Shown here piece after piece: positions 51,881 through 60,745 of a DNA stretch of 64,000 bases. Origin of the DNA: Chryseobacterium oncorhynchi (GTDB lineage: Bacteria > Bacteroidota > Bacteroidia > Flavobacteriales > Weeksellaceae). A program made the translations under genes and the position numbers. The stretch spans positions 496,001 to 560,000 of the forward strand of contig NZ_PPEI02000001.1 of the NCBI RefSeq assembly GCF_002899895.1, written 5' to 3'. The notes beneath the pieces were generated by a model, which ran no database searches, was not told the DNA's origin, and saw only the letters and a program-made list of their open reading frames with translations. Within the stretch, counting starts at the first letter, position 1. Each line of letters begins with the position of its first letter.

Positions 51881-52339
51881 TTATACTGAAGTAAGATTGA
51901 CTCCTTCGGCAAGGCTTTTCACCACGATCAATCCTTTTGTAAAACCTGTATTCATATGATCTCGCCATTGTTTCTCAACCTGAACCTCAGCATGAAGTTT
52001 TGTTTTTCCCTCATAGTCGATTAGAAAATATTTTTCAAAGCATCCATTCCACTCCATTACCTCTTTGCTTTGGGTGTCTTCTATTCCGTTTTCTATCATT
52101 CCCAGGTGTTTAAAAACTATTTGGTTAGGTTCATCCAGACTGTCTATAGTAGAGACCATTCCGTCACCTTTGTCATTTAGAAAGTACGTTTTACCGCCTA
52201 CTTCCCAGTCAGACTTCATGATAGATGATCCTGCACCGAAATACTGCGTCCATACGCTATATGTTTCAGGACTCCAAAGAATGTCCCAGACTTTTTGCAA
52301 GGGAGCATTGATTATTGTTTCGTAAGATAGGGTTTCCAT
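51881..52339 (-). CDS. SRPBCC-family protein (AHSA1/START-like)
   Basis: A 152-residue single-domain protein. The hydrophobic-pocket fold starts YETIINAPLQKVWDILWSPE and has VWTQYF and GGKTYFLNDKGDGMVSTID in the central strands. A C-terminal helix (GFTKGLIVVKSLAEGV) packs over the pocket. Members bind hydrophobic ligands or act as co-chaperone-like proteins. Function not predictable. Three related single-domain proteins lie within 3 kb. Confidence 0.8.
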   Translation of the reverse strand: METLSYETIINAPLQKVWDILWSPETYSVWTQYFGAGSSIMKSDWEVGGKTYFLNDKGDGMVSTIDSLDEPNQIVFKHLGMIENGIEDTQSKEVMEWNGCFEKYFLIDYEGKTKLHAEVQVEKQWRDHMNTGFTKGLIVVKSLAEGVNLTSV

Positions 52340-52401
52340 ATTTTAAAATTTTGTGATTAATTATAATACTTCCCAACCCATCTGACTTACTTTCAACCGA
52401 T

Positions 52402-52830
52402 TTAAAGTTGGTTTTCCGAAAGATGCTTAATAATCATCTGTGCTTTGGGAAATTTTTCTTCAAAAAATGCTTTAAATTCCTCCGGAGAGTGAATTTCTGT
52501 TCTTAATAAGGTTCCGTTTTCATTTTCCTCTAAAAAATAGGTTTCTGTTGCATCTCCCCAGTTCTGTGGAACCTCAATACCATCATAAATTTCGCCCAGA
52601 TGAAGAAATTTTATTTCCTCATTGGGTATAATTTTTTCAATTCTGCTGTACATCCCGTTATGCTTGGGATCAAAAAACTTGATGATATTATTCTCTTCCA
52701 GAGTTCCTTCATAAAAAGAGCCTTCCGCAAAAGCAGTTGACCATTGCCTGTAGGTAATATCTCCCCAAAGGACACTCCATACTTTTTCGGGTTCTGCATT
52801 GATCTCTATTTCATATGATAATATCTCCAT
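52402..52830 (-). CDS. SRPBCC-family protein (second copy)
   Basis: A 142-residue protein with the same fold as the gene at 51881: YEIEINAEPEKVWSVLWGDITYRQWSTAF at its start, then AEGSFYEGTLEENNIIKFFD, FLHLGEIYDGIEV and a C-terminal helix with KAQMIIKHLSEN. The shared N-terminal strand and LGxI(x)GIE segments indicate that the two genes are diverged paralogs. They are 62 bases apart and probably co-transcribed. Confidence 0.8.
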   Translation of the reverse strand: MEILSYEIEINAEPEKVWSVLWGDITYRQWSTAFAEGSFYEGTLEENNIIKFFDPKHNGMYSRIEKIIPNEEIKFLHLGEIYDGIEVPQNWGDATETYFLEENENGTLLRTEIHSPEEFKAFFEEKFPKAQMIIKHLSENQL

Positions 52831-52920
52831 ACCTGTAAATTTTGAATTTGATTATGACTTGCTCCATTTCTTTAAGAGCAAAGCTTTTATAAATAGCATC
52901 AAACAATAAGCCGAAGTTTT

Positions 52921-53787
52921 TTAAGAATTATATGCGTCTTCTAAATCCTGAATAATTATTCTCTGCATTTTCATCATGGCCTGAACTACTTTATAAGCTT
53001 TTTCCTGATTAGAATCATTCATTAATTGAATGAGTCTTTTAGGAACAATCTGCCAGCTTACACCGTATTTGTCTTTTAACCAGCCACACATACTTTCTCT
53101 CCCTCCATTTGAAGTGAGTGTATTCCAATAATGATCGGTTTGTTGCTGATCATCGGTCATTACGACCAATGAGATTCCTTCATTAAAATCAAATTGATGA
53201 TCATAGGAATTATCCATACAGAATAAAGTATAGTTGTCAATTACAAAATTGGCATGCTGAACATTTTCTGCCGGCTCCGGAATAGGATGTCCTTCACTTC
53301 CATCCCCATATTTTAATACATTTCCAATGCTTGAATTCGGGAACGTTTGGGTATAAAGCTCCATTGCTTCTTTAGCCTTACCATTGTTTTGATGAATGAA
53401 CATCATGGTAGGAACTATTTTCTGATCACCAGATTTTTCTCCCAGAAACAGCTGCCATGTAACTCCATATTGATCCTGAACCCATCCATATTTTTTGCTC
53501 CATGAATAAGAGCCAAGCTCCATCAGAGCAATTCCTCCTTCCAGCAACTTATCCCAATATTTTTGAACTTCATCTTCTGTATCACAAATTACCATGAACG
53601 AAATGGAAGCGTTCTTTTTAAACTGTGGCCCACCATTCAAAAGCATCAGCCTTTGTCCGAACAAATCAATGTTCATCACAACCGGGGTATCTGCAGTAAT
53701 CTCTCCTCCAAAGACATTACAGTAAAACTCTGCAGATTGTTTGGCATCTCCGTCATACCAGAGACATGGGAAAATATCTTTATTCAT
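52921..53787 (-). CDS. Tandem-domain PhnB-type VOC protein
   Basis: A 288-residue protein made of two PhnB-like (glyoxalase-fold) domains in tandem: about 1-120 (FPCLWYDGDAKQSAEFYCN) and 130-270 (TMMFIHQNNGKAKEAMELYT). Both show the paired betaalphabetabetabeta pattern and a YGVTWQ/YGVSWQ motif near the end of the domain. The start is the ATG at 53787, since the longer frame begins with TTG. It is not a conventional glyoxalase I. PhnB-like proteins have unknown activity. Confidence 0.85.
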   Translation of the reverse strand: MNKDIFPCLWYDGDAKQSAEFYCNVFGGEITADTPVVMNIDLFGQRLMLLNGGPQFKKNASISFMVICDTEDEVQKYWDKLLEGGIALMELGSYSWSKKYGWVQDQYGVTWQLFLGEKSGDQKIVPTMMFIHQNNGKAKEAMELYTQTFPNSSIGNVLKYGDGSEGHPIPEPAENVQHANFVIDNYTLFCMDNSYDHQFDFNEGISLVVMTDDQQQTDHYWNTLTSNGGRESMCGWLKDKYGVSWQIVPKRLIQLMNDSNQEKAYKVVQAMMKMQRIIIQDLEDAYNS

Positions 53788-54048
53788 AAGTTTCAATTTT
53801 AAAATTGGCTTTATATAGTTTAATTATTTTTTATTGATTGATAAATTTAGCAGATCAAGTATTATAAATCTGTAAAACTTTCGTGCAAAAAAAGAATAGA
53901 AATTTTATCTGTGATACAATTTCTAAATCTTACAACAATTCATTCTTTCCTATGAAAACATAAAGCAAGAGAAATCTTATGTCTTTGCACGTAAAGAAAT
54001 GATCTTTCTTTATTTGCAATGACACAATAAAAAATTTGACTTTACTTT

Positions 54049-54306
54049 TTACGCTTCCTTAAAAAAAAACTGATTCTCCGTCATATGGTCCTTTAATTTC
54101 ATCATTGCGTTTTTTCCAAAACCATGAAGCTGCAGAAGTTCTTTTTCAGAATAATCTGACAGTTTTTCCAAAGAATCTATTTTCTCTTTTTTCAAGGCGT
54201 TTCTTGCCGGGATTGCAATCACACCAAGAAGAAAATCCTCTTTGGGATCATAGTTAATAGCATAAATGGAATTCAAACTCTTTGACATGATAACTAAATT
54301 GATCAT
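54049..54306 (-). CDS. RNAP-alpha-CTD-like helix-hairpin-helix protein
   Basis: An 85-residue protein with the helix-hairpin-helix core of the RNA polymerase alpha C-terminal domain: IPARNALKKEKIDSLEKLSD and ELLQLHGFGKNAMMKLKDHM (residues 32-75). The core could contact DNA or proteins. Isolated copies of this domain are common in Bacteroidota and uncharacterised. A second ATG six codons in (54288) is an equally good start. It follows the SRPBCC gene 54324-54737 by 17 bases, so the two are probably co-expressed. Confidence 0.78.
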   Translation of the reverse strand: MINLVIMSKSLNSIYAINYDPKEDFLLGVIAIPARNALKKEKIDSLEKLSDYSEKELLQLHGFGKNAMMKLKDHMTENQFFFKEA

Positions 54307-54323
54307 GGCTACAAAAAATATTT

Positions 54324-54737
54324 TTAGTGGTTCTCTACATACTTATGGAAATTATTGAGAATAGCATACCAGCCATCTCTTTGCATTTCCACAGAATTTT
54401 GTTTTTCCGGATCGAAAACTTCAATAACTTTCGTTGTGTTTTCGTCAATCTTATCAAAAATTACTTCAACTTTTCTTCCATCTTCCATATGGTATTTAAT
54501 TTTCTCATAAGGAACAACTTCATCATACACTCCTTCAAAGTCAAATGCGAAGCTTTTATCCTTTGCTTCCATTCTATTTTTAAATTTCCCTCCTACTTTC
54601 AGATCATTTTCTGAGCTAGGACATTGCCAGCTTTCATGGGCAAAGTTCCACTTCGTAATATGCTTAGGCTCATTGAAATAATTCCATACTTTTTCTACTG
54701 GAGCTAAAATTGTAATGTCTATTTTAATTGGATCCAT
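54324..54737 (-). CDS. SRPBCC-family protein (AHSA1-like, third copy)
   Basis: A 137-residue single-domain protein: IDITILAPVEKVWNYFNEPKHITKWNFA at the start, CPSSENDLKVGGKFKNRMEA in the middle, and a C-terminal helix (MQRDGWYAILNNFHKYVEN). The AHSA1-type pattern (VEKVWNYF...ITKWNFAHESW) separates it from the other two SRPBCC genes. It may act as a co-chaperone-like or ligand-binding protein. Confidence 0.82.
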   Translation of the reverse strand: MDPIKIDITILAPVEKVWNYFNEPKHITKWNFAHESWQCPSSENDLKVGGKFKNRMEAKDKSFAFDFEGVYDEVVPYEKIKYHMEDGRKVEVIFDKIDENTTKVIEVFDPEKQNSVEMQRDGWYAILNNFHKYVENH

Positions 54738-54760
54738 TGTTCTACTTTTTAGTGATTTGA

Positions 54761-54795
54761 ATAAAAGAGCTGCCCAAAACAGGCACCTCTTTTAT
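54761..54795 (-). terminator. Terminator of the 143-residue VOC gene
   Basis: Long stem with one mismatch (ATAAAAGAG plus TGCC paired to GGCA plus CTCTTTTAT, 54761-54774 with 54782-54795). On the minus strand it contains a T run in the 3' arm. It separates the VOC gene from the SRPBCC gene. Confidence 0.65.
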
Positions 54796-54822
54796 GGTTA
54801 GTTAAATATAGTAAATATAAGG

Positions 54823-55254
54823 TTATTTTGTATACTCTTCATTATAATTCACCATCCAATGAACACCATATTTATCCTGAAAGCTCCCAAAATAGTCACC
54901 CCAAAACTGATCTTCAAGGGGCATTTCTACATTTCCACCCTCAGAAAGCCCTTTAAAAATTCTTTCTGCATCGTTTCTTGAATCAGGGAAAATAGAAACA
55001 TAGTTGTTATTTCCTACCGTTAAGGTTTGTCCAAAGCCCGGAACGATATCTGATGCCATCAAAAGGTCGCTTCCTATGGGTAGTGCAATATGCATCACTC
55101 TGTTTTTTTCCTCATCTGAAAGGTTTTCAGTACCGGGAGCATTTCCCATTTTATGAACTTCTCCTACGAACTCGCCTCCAAAAACAGATTTATAAAAGTT
55201 AAAAGCTTCTTCAGCTGTTCCATCGAAATTTAGGTACGGATTTAATTTTGCCAT
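54823..55254 (-). CDS. PhnB-like VOC-family protein
   Basis: A 143-residue single-domain protein with the PhnB pattern: NPYLNFDGTAEEAFNFYKSVFGGE at the start, NRVMHIALPIGSDLLMASD, and the ending WGDYFGSFQDKYGVHWMVNYNE. No catalytic metal ligands typical of glyoxalase I can be confirmed. It belongs to the cluster of small VOC genes. Confidence 0.88.
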   Translation of the reverse strand: MAKLNPYLNFDGTAEEAFNFYKSVFGGEFVGEVHKMGNAPGTENLSDEEKNRVMHIALPIGSDLLMASDIVPGFGQTLTVGNNNYVSIFPDSRNDAERIFKGLSEGGNVEMPLEDQFWGDYFGSFQDKYGVHWMVNYNEEYTK

Positions 55255-55347
55255 GATTTTTAATTTTAAATGTTATTGTTTATGGGAAACACAAATGACA
55301 AGGATCATTCACTAATTACACCAATGCCACAAGTGTTATTTATTGTC

Positions 55348-56124
55348 TTAATTATTCAGAAATTGCTCTACTTCTTTCACTGTAAAGTCCAGTAAATTTT
55401 CATTGATGCTCCCATCGAAGTCAGCCATCATATAAGTTCCGTGAGTTGCGGGAAGTATCATTAACGTAGAATTTTTCACTAAACGCCACATTGCTATCGT
55501 ATGTTCCGGCTTCATTACGTCTTTATCACCACTAATGAATAATGTAGGTGATTGTATTGAGGTAAGAATTTCATCTCCCCAGTCTTCAAAGGTTTGCATT
55601 CTTTTGCAATCCTTATCAAAGAGATTTTCCAGTTTTGAAAAATCAGGATTGAGATTTAAGAAATTGATCTTAAATGGTTCAGGCATTGATTCAAAGGTCA
55701 CTTCCTGCATCCCTTCGAAGAAGCCATCCATCATGCCTTCTTTTTTATAAAATGCGGATGCAACCACCATTTTTTCTACGATATTGGGATGGCGGTGAGC
55801 TATTTGCATCACAGTGTTTCCGCCATTACTGAATCCCCAAAATGAGGCTTTATCTATGTTTATTTCCGCTAAAAGAGCAACCACATCATCGGCATCCTGC
55901 TGAAATGTTTCAGGAATATCACGATGCTCGCTTCGTCCATGATTTTGAAGATCAATCCCTATAAGCTGAAATTTGCTTTCCAGCCTTGTAATGGCTTCTT
56001 TAAAATCATACAAAATAGAAGAACCGCCACCATGAATCAACACTAATGGTTTTCCGGATCCGTAGATTTCATAATACAACTGTATCCCATTCACCCATTT
56101 ATAGCCTTTTTCTACAGGATTCAT
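55348..56124 (-). CDS. Alpha/beta hydrolase
   Basis: A 258-residue cytoplasmic hydrolase. It has the oxyanion-loop motif LVLIHGGGSS (28-36) and the nucleophile GFSNGGN (Ser99). An acidic candidate lies in ISGDKDVMKPEH and the His in LPATHGTYMM. The fold is that of small esterases and lactonases. Substrate unknown. Starts 3 bases after the DinB gene's stop, so probably translationally coupled. Confidence 0.9.
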   Translation of the reverse strand: MNPVEKGYKWVNGIQLYYEIYGSGKPLVLIHGGGSSILYDFKEAITRLESKFQLIGIDLQNHGRSEHRDIPETFQQDADDVVALLAEINIDKASFWGFSNGGNTVMQIAHRHPNIVEKMVVASAFYKKEGMMDGFFEGMQEVTFESMPEPFKINFLNLNPDFSKLENLFDKDCKRMQTFEDWGDEILTSIQSPTLFISGDKDVMKPEHTIAMWRLVKNSTLMILPATHGTYMMADFDGSINENLLDFTVKEVEQFLNN

Positions 56125-56127
56125 AGG

Positions 56128-56652
56128 TTAGTAATTAAGGTTTTCATCCACATCATACTTCATTCCCGGATAGTTTAAGATTCTACGCATCAAACCTATT
56201 TGCCCGCATAGATAATCTTCTCGACCAATGCACATTCCCGCAAAATTGAGCTTTGTTTCTTTTACAAAGGGAATGTTCATGCCTATTTCAAAGATCTCAT
56301 CCAGTTCTTCATCAGTTATTTCCCATAATTTTTGATATACTTTTGGAGAAATATCATGGAAGTTCTTCTTCAAATCTGCCAAGGTTGGGTATTTAATGCT
56401 TTCATCCAAAGCTTTTCCCTGAAAAAAAAGATCATTGTTTGGATCCTGTTCCTGCAGTCCAAGTACCCAGCCCAAGCCGTAGCGCATATTCACAAAGTTC
56501 CCTGCCATCCATACAATGTGATTGGTTTTGTTTTCAATTCTTTTCAAGCCATCTTCTTCCGAAATACCATCCAAAACATTCATAAAGCCTTGGGTATGCA
56601 TTCTGTAAGCCGGAATGATGAGTTCTATTTTTTTTGATTTTGGTGTGTCCAT
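56128..56652 (-). CDS. DinB-like protein with degenerate metal site
   Basis: A 174-residue four-helix-bundle DinB-like protein. The first His is kept (NHIVWMAGNFV, His45), but the usual C-terminal HxxxH (HETYHIGQ-type) is replaced by GREDYLCGQIGLMRR. The two metal-binding histidines are therefore missing. The fold fits and the GQ-x-G-x-x-RR tail is conserved. A true bacillithiol transferase activity is unlikely. It is followed closely by the hydrolase gene. Confidence 0.8.
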   Translation of the reverse strand: MDTPKSKKIELIIPAYRMHTQGFMNVLDGISEEDGLKRIENKTNHIVWMAGNFVNMRYGLGWVLGLQEQDPNNDLFFQGKALDESIKYPTLADLKKNFHDISPKVYQKLWEITDEELDEIFEIGMNIPFVKETKLNFAGMCIGREDYLCGQIGLMRRILNYPGMKYDVDENLNY

Positions 56653-56757
56653 TTTAACTATTTTTTATGGATTTAAAAGTAAATATTGGAAAATATAAAG
56701 ACGAGACTTTAACTTCTGATAATGCTTTTAAGCACTGTTCTCTTACAGATTTTAATA

Positions 56758-57219
56758 TCATCTTATGGCTCCTGGTCTTCCAAGAATTCTTCGGAGATAC
56801 CCTAGCTGCCCTCCGTGATAAATCTCGTGGAGACAGAGTGTTGAAATATCTTTCACATTTTCTTCCTTAAAGTTTTCAAGGACATTCAATTTGGCTTCCA
56901 ACTTATCTTGTGATTGCTGGAGATATGATTTGAGTTCATCAAAATTTATAAACTCTGCTTTTCTGTCCCAGGCAATTTCACCTCTGTTGTAACATGAGAA
57001 TTTTTCACCATCCCAAATTGATTCTTCTCCTAAAATATTCAATAAGCTGTTTCTGATGTAGATCAAATGTCCCAGAATCCAGTTCATACAATTGGCTTCA
57101 TCATTAGGAAAAATCATTGATTCTTCATGGGTAATTCCCTCTGTATTTAAAGTAACTATTTTGAGACTGCTGAATATCTGGTTTTTCACCAATTCTATCT
57201 CATTCGACTTTGTTTCCAT
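56758..57219 (-). CDS. DinB-family metal-binding protein
   Basis: A 153-residue four-helix-bundle protein with an intact metal triad: His51 (WILGHLIYIRN) and HEIYHGGQLGYLRR (His131 and His135). DinB/YfiT-type proteins bind Ni, Zn or Fe and include thiol S-transferases. The longer frame begins with a GTG inside the neighbouring VOC gene and adds 25 unrelated residues, so the ATG 57219 is preferred. Different from the degenerate DinB protein just downstream. Confidence 0.85.
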   Translation of the reverse strand: METKSNEIELVKNQIFSSLKIVTLNTEGITHEESMIFPNDEANCMNWILGHLIYIRNSLLNILGEESIWDGEKFSCYNRGEIAWDRKAEFINFDELKSYLQQSQDKLEAKLNVLENFKEENVKDISTLCLHEIYHGGQLGYLRRILGRPGAIR

Positions 57220-57248
57220 ATTTCTAATGTGATGGGTAGACTGATAAA

Positions 57249-57659
57249 TTATTCTGTAGGAATCTGAGAAGCGTCTGCATGCATTACTTCCCACTGATGA
57301 CCGTCAATATCTGCAAAAGCACTTTGATACATCCATCCATGATCCATGGATTCACTATACTTTGAACCTCCGTTTTCAATGGCTGTCTTCACGATCTGAT
57401 CCACTTCTGCACGGCTGTCTACTCCAATGGCAAGAAGCACCTGCGTGGTGTCTCCTTTAGCATAAGGTCTGTTGGTAAATGTTTGGAAAAACTCTTCTTT
57501 CAAAAACATGGTGTAGATATAATCTTCTTTCATTACTACACATATTGCTTTATCATCTGAAAACTGCTCGTTAATGGAAAACCCCAGCTTCGTCCAGAAT
57601 TCTCTGGTTTTTTGTACGTCTTTTATAGGTAGATTGACATAGATTTGATTGACTTTCAT
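57249..57659 (-). CDS. VOC-family (glyoxalase-fold) protein
   Basis: A 136-residue single-domain VOC protein. It begins VNQIYVNLPIKDVQKTREFW, shows WTKLGFSINEQFSD, and ends with QSAFADIDGHQWEVM. It could be a glyoxalase- or bleomycin-resistance-type protein. Ligand and metal not predictable. The 29-base gap to the DinB gene suggests co-transcription. Confidence 0.85.
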   Translation of the reverse strand: MKVNQIYVNLPIKDVQKTREFWTKLGFSINEQFSDDKAICVVMKEDYIYTMFLKEEFFQTFTNRPYAKGDTTQVLLAIGVDSRAEVDQIVKTAIENGGSKYSESMDHGWMYQSAFADIDGHQWEVMHADASQIPTE

Positions 57660-57736
57660 TTTTGTAATTTTTGGTGTTAAACTTTAAACCAAAATTACCA
57701 AGGTGTAATGAAAATCTACTTGTCATAGGGCAAGAT

Positions 57737-58327
57737 TTAATTTTTCTTGGGATGTGAAACCAATTCTTTACGGATTCTGCTCAGGGAAGTGTCTGTTACA
57801 CCTAGATACGAAGCTATCTGCTTCAATGGAGCAAACTGTACTACTTTGGATTTCTGTTCCAACAGATTAAGGTATCTTTTGGTAGCAGAAAGGGTAAACA
57901 TTTCTACAGATCTTTGTTTATAAGCAAAGAGTTCCTTGGACATCCATGATCTCCCCCATTCCCTTAGATTGGGAATTTTATGGAATAGCTCCTGAAAGGT
58001 ATCATAATCCAGCTTCCAGCATTCACAATCTGTAATGCAGACAATATTTTCCTGAGACGGAATTCTTTGAAACATTGATAAAACCTCAATAATCACTTCA
58101 TTTTCTACAAAAAAGTGGGTGGTTACTTCATTTCCGTTGAAATCATTAACAAATGAGCGAGCCAAACCGCTATCCAGAATATAGTATTCATTGGCTGTTT
58201 TTCCTTCTTCAAGAATAAAATCACCTTTTTGAAATGATGTCTTTTCGTGTGCCTGAAATATTTCCTCAAGCTCTTCCTGAAAGAAAAATGGGAAATCATA
58301 GCATATTTCTAAGGATTTATTAGTCAT
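57737..58327 (-). CDS. Crp/Fnr-family regulator (cNMP-binding type), copy 1
   Basis: A 196-residue regulator. Residues 20-125 form a cyclic-nucleotide-binding-like beta-barrel (FQKGDFILEEGKTANEYYIL; GNEVTTHFFVENEVI). Residues 150-190 contain a short HTH (LKQIASYLGVTDTSLSRIRK). No Fe-S cysteines typical of Fnr are seen (the Cys at 9, 107 and 112 are not arranged that way). It probably controls the VOC/DinB genes that start 78 bases downstream. A related protein is encoded at 61498. Confidence 0.88.
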   Translation of the reverse strand: MTNKSLEICYDFPFFFQEELEEIFQAHEKTSFQKGDFILEEGKTANEYYILDSGLARSFVNDFNGNEVTTHFFVENEVIIEVLSMFQRIPSQENIVCITDCECWKLDYDTFQELFHKIPNLREWGRSWMSKELFAYKQRSVEMFTLSATKRYLNLLEQKSKVVQFAPLKQIASYLGVTDTSLSRIRKELVSHPKKN

Positions 58328-58548
58328 CAGATCGTTTTTTTAAGACTTTAAAAATAGAATTTTTAATTGAATGAAGATAAAAAATATTAAACAAAATAAT
58401 TTTTCCCTTAATTTAAATCACATACCTTATTGAAAGTAAAATATTTTAATCAATTGAAAAAATTAAACAGATGTTTTGTTTTTTGGTGAAAATATGGTAA
58501 TAGTGATAATGGAAATGGATATATCTCTTTTTGTCTTTATCGGGAATC

Positions 58549-59760
58549 TTAAAACAGGGACAGCTGAATACCATTGGAAGAATCAGGTTTCTTAGCATCT
58601 CCAAATACTGTTTTACCACCAAAGCGCCATGAATTCTGTCTTTCTTCTTCAATGACTTCCTGAATATCAAAATCCGGGGTAAAATCTTTTTCGGCGGTGG
58701 TTATTATTTGATGGAGTTTATTTAATGTATTCAATTTGTCAGAGTTTCCGAGTTTGGACTTTTCTATTCCTCTTCGGAGAATACTGATACTTTCATCGTA
58801 GGTATTAATTGGAACCGGAAAAGGATGACCGTCCTTACCTCCGTGGGCAAAGGAAAACCTTGCAGGATCAGCAAATCTTGCCGGAGCACCATGAATTACT
58901 TCACTGACTAAGGCCAAAGACTGCATTGTTCTGGGCCCTACTCCTTCCAACATCAACAAATCCTCAAAATTCTGTGGTTGTTGTTCTCGGGTTACATATA
59001 AAAGTGCTCCCAGACGTTTAAGATCAACATCCGAAGCCCGAACATCATGATGAGCAGGAAGAATCAGCCTTGAAAAATCTTTCATTACATCTATAGAGTC
59101 TGTGTGGGAAATATCCAAAATTCCTTTTCGATTTCCTGCCGCTTCTGAATCTGTGAGGTTTAAAATATGCCCTCTTGAAACACCACTGATTCCTGTATGT
59201 GGCTCTTCTACAAATGAAGTTATGTTTTCAGAATGCCAATGATATCGTCTTGCAGTTCCGTCAGATTCATGCATTCCCTGTTGAATAACACTCCAGTTTC
59301 CATTATCTGACAAGACAAAATTATGCAGGTACAATTGATATCCATCCTGAATAGCTGTATTATCCACCTTGGCAGAAAGTTTACTGGCTCTTACCAATTC
59401 AGTACCGTTGAGACCTGTTTTTTCAGCAATCTGAATGAGTTCCGATGGGGTTTCTCTGGAAAACTTTCCCTTTCCTCCACAAATATAAAGCCCCAGTGAT
59501 TGGGAATTGGGATTAATAGACCGTTTCAAGGCTCCCATAACAGAAGTGGTAATTCCTGAAGAATGCCAATCCATTCCCATTACTGCTCCAAAGCTCTGGA
59601 ACCAAAACGGGTCTGCTAACCGGCGTAATACCTCATCCTTACCATAATCCATGAGAATCACTTCAACAATGGAAAGTCCAAGAATAGACATACGCTCGTA
59701 CAACCACGGCGGTACTTTACCGTAGTGAAGAGGCAGATCTGCTGTTCCTGAACGTTTCAT
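58549..59760 (-). CDS. DUF763-domain protein
   Basis: A 403-residue protein that matches DUF763 throughout: MKRSGTADLPLHYGKVPPWL at the start, WFQSFGAVMGMDWHSSGITT, LGLYICGGKGKFSRETP, and FEDLLMLEGVGPRTMQSLAL near 255-275, which looks like a helix-hairpin-helix (GVGPRT) for nucleic-acid contact. The 110-250 region is His-, Trp- and Glu-rich, as expected for a metal-dependent enzyme, but the activity of the family is unknown. It precedes the regulator gene and the VOC cluster. Confidence 0.9.
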   Translation of the reverse strand: MKRSGTADLPLHYGKVPPWLYERMSILGLSIVEVILMDYGKDEVLRRLADPFWFQSFGAVMGMDWHSSGITTSVMGALKRSINPNSQSLGLYICGGKGKFSRETPSELIQIAEKTGLNGTELVRASKLSAKVDNTAIQDGYQLYLHNFVLSDNGNWSVIQQGMHESDGTARRYHWHSENITSFVEEPHTGISGVSRGHILNLTDSEAAGNRKGILDISHTDSIDVMKDFSRLILPAHHDVRASDVDLKRLGALLYVTREQQPQNFEDLLMLEGVGPRTMQSLALVSEVIHGAPARFADPARFSFAHGGKDGHPFPVPINTYDESISILRRGIEKSKLGNSDKLNTLNKLHQIITTAEKDFTPDFDIQEVIEEERQNSWRFGGKTVFGDAKKPDSSNGIQLSLF

Positions 59761-59896
59761 TTGTCAATTTTGGAAAACAAAGTTAGGCTTAATATTTCAA
59801 ATTCATCATGAACACAGCCAAGTTTAAATAAGTAAAAAAAGACAAATAATTACTTTTATAATCCCAAGGAGTTTTTTAGAACAGCTGCTTTTCAGA

Positions 59897-60301
59897 TCAA
59901 TGAGTTGAGTGAAGATTTAAGGCTCCGTGCTTCTTTTCATCAAACTTTTCATTGAAAATAATCTTATTTCCAAAAGGATCATTCACAGTGAAAGAGACTG
60001 CATCATAAAAGGTTTTCCCAAGCCCGGGACGGTTGTATTTATAATTTTTATCGATGAGTTCTTTGTGATATTCTACAACACCCTCTCCCCAGATAAAAAT
60101 ACTGCTTCCTGGGCTTGCATCGCCATGATGCTCGCTCAGGTGAAAAACCATGTTCTCTTTTTTCACCTCTATATAAACGGGAAAATTTTCTTCAAACCGA
60201 TGTTCCCATACGATTTCAAACCCTAGCCAGTCAATATAAAACTCAAGTGTTTTCTGGTAATCAAAAATCCTGAGCACAGGAATAATCTGTTCTGCTTTCA
60301 T
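59897..60301 (-). CDS. VOC-family protein
   Basis: A 134-residue single-domain VOC protein: IIPVLRIFDYQKTLEFYIDW then LGFEIVWEHRFEENFPVYIEV. Possible metal ligands include HLSEHHGDASPG (His 75-80) and the C-terminal FGNKIIFNEKF. The next VOC gene lies 13 bases upstream, so they are likely co-transcribed and may be paralogous. Confidence 0.85.
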   Translation of the reverse strand: MKAEQIIPVLRIFDYQKTLEFYIDWLGFEIVWEHRFEENFPVYIEVKKENMVFHLSEHHGDASPGSSIFIWGEGVVEYHKELIDKNYKYNRPGLGKTFYDAVSFTVNDPFGNKIIFNEKFDEKKHGALNLHSTH

Positions 60302-60314
60302 AGTATGCTGTATT

Positions 60315-60662
60315 TTATTGATGAGAAAGAATATTAATTAATTTTCCAAATGGATCTTTTACAAAAAACCTACGGACTCCCCAATCTTCATTGGTAATTT
60401 CGTAAGTAATCTCAAAGCCTGCCTGCTTCATTTTACTATAAATTTCATCCACATAATCTACTTCTATAGAAAGATCGGGAACTTCTGTATCATTTCCTCC
60501 CTGTTGAGCAAAACTGATCTGCACCTTTGTCTCTTCATCGTTACCAAGGGTCTTGATCCAACCATGATCCATCAAAACATCAAGCTCTAAAATATCCTGA
60601 TAAAAGTGGTTACTTCCTGCCAGATCATTGGTCTTTATATTGGCTACAATTCTCTTTACCAT
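60315..60662 (-). CDS. VOC-family protein
   Basis: A 115-residue single-domain VOC protein: VANIKTNDLAGSNHFYQDIL at the start, LDVLMDHGWIKTLG, and GVRRFFVKDPFGKLINILSH at the end. It lies directly before the VOC gene 59897-60301. Ligand unknown. Confidence 0.85.
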   Translation of the reverse strand: MVKRIVANIKTNDLAGSNHFYQDILELDVLMDHGWIKTLGNDEETKVQISFAQQGGNDTEVPDLSIEVDYVDEIYSKMKQAGFEITYEITNEDWGVRRFFVKDPFGKLINILSHQ

Positions 60663-60681
60663 TTCAATTATATTAATAAAA

Positions 60682-60719
60682 AAAGCTCTGTGAAAATACT
60701 TAAAATTTTCCAGAGCTTT
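60682..60719 (-). terminator. Terminator of the hydrolase gene
   Basis: AAAGCTCTG (60682-60690) pairs with CAGAGCTTT (60711-60719) and there is inner complementarity. Read on the minus strand it is followed by a T run. It separates the hydrolase gene (60746) from the VOC pair. Confidence 0.75.
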
Positions 60720-60745
60720 ATAAATTCTTTATTCTCAATTACTTT

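Noticed and set aside
57220-57294. GTG-started longer DinB protein
   Set aside because: It overlaps the VOC gene by 46 bases and gives an unrelated Arg/Ser-rich leader.
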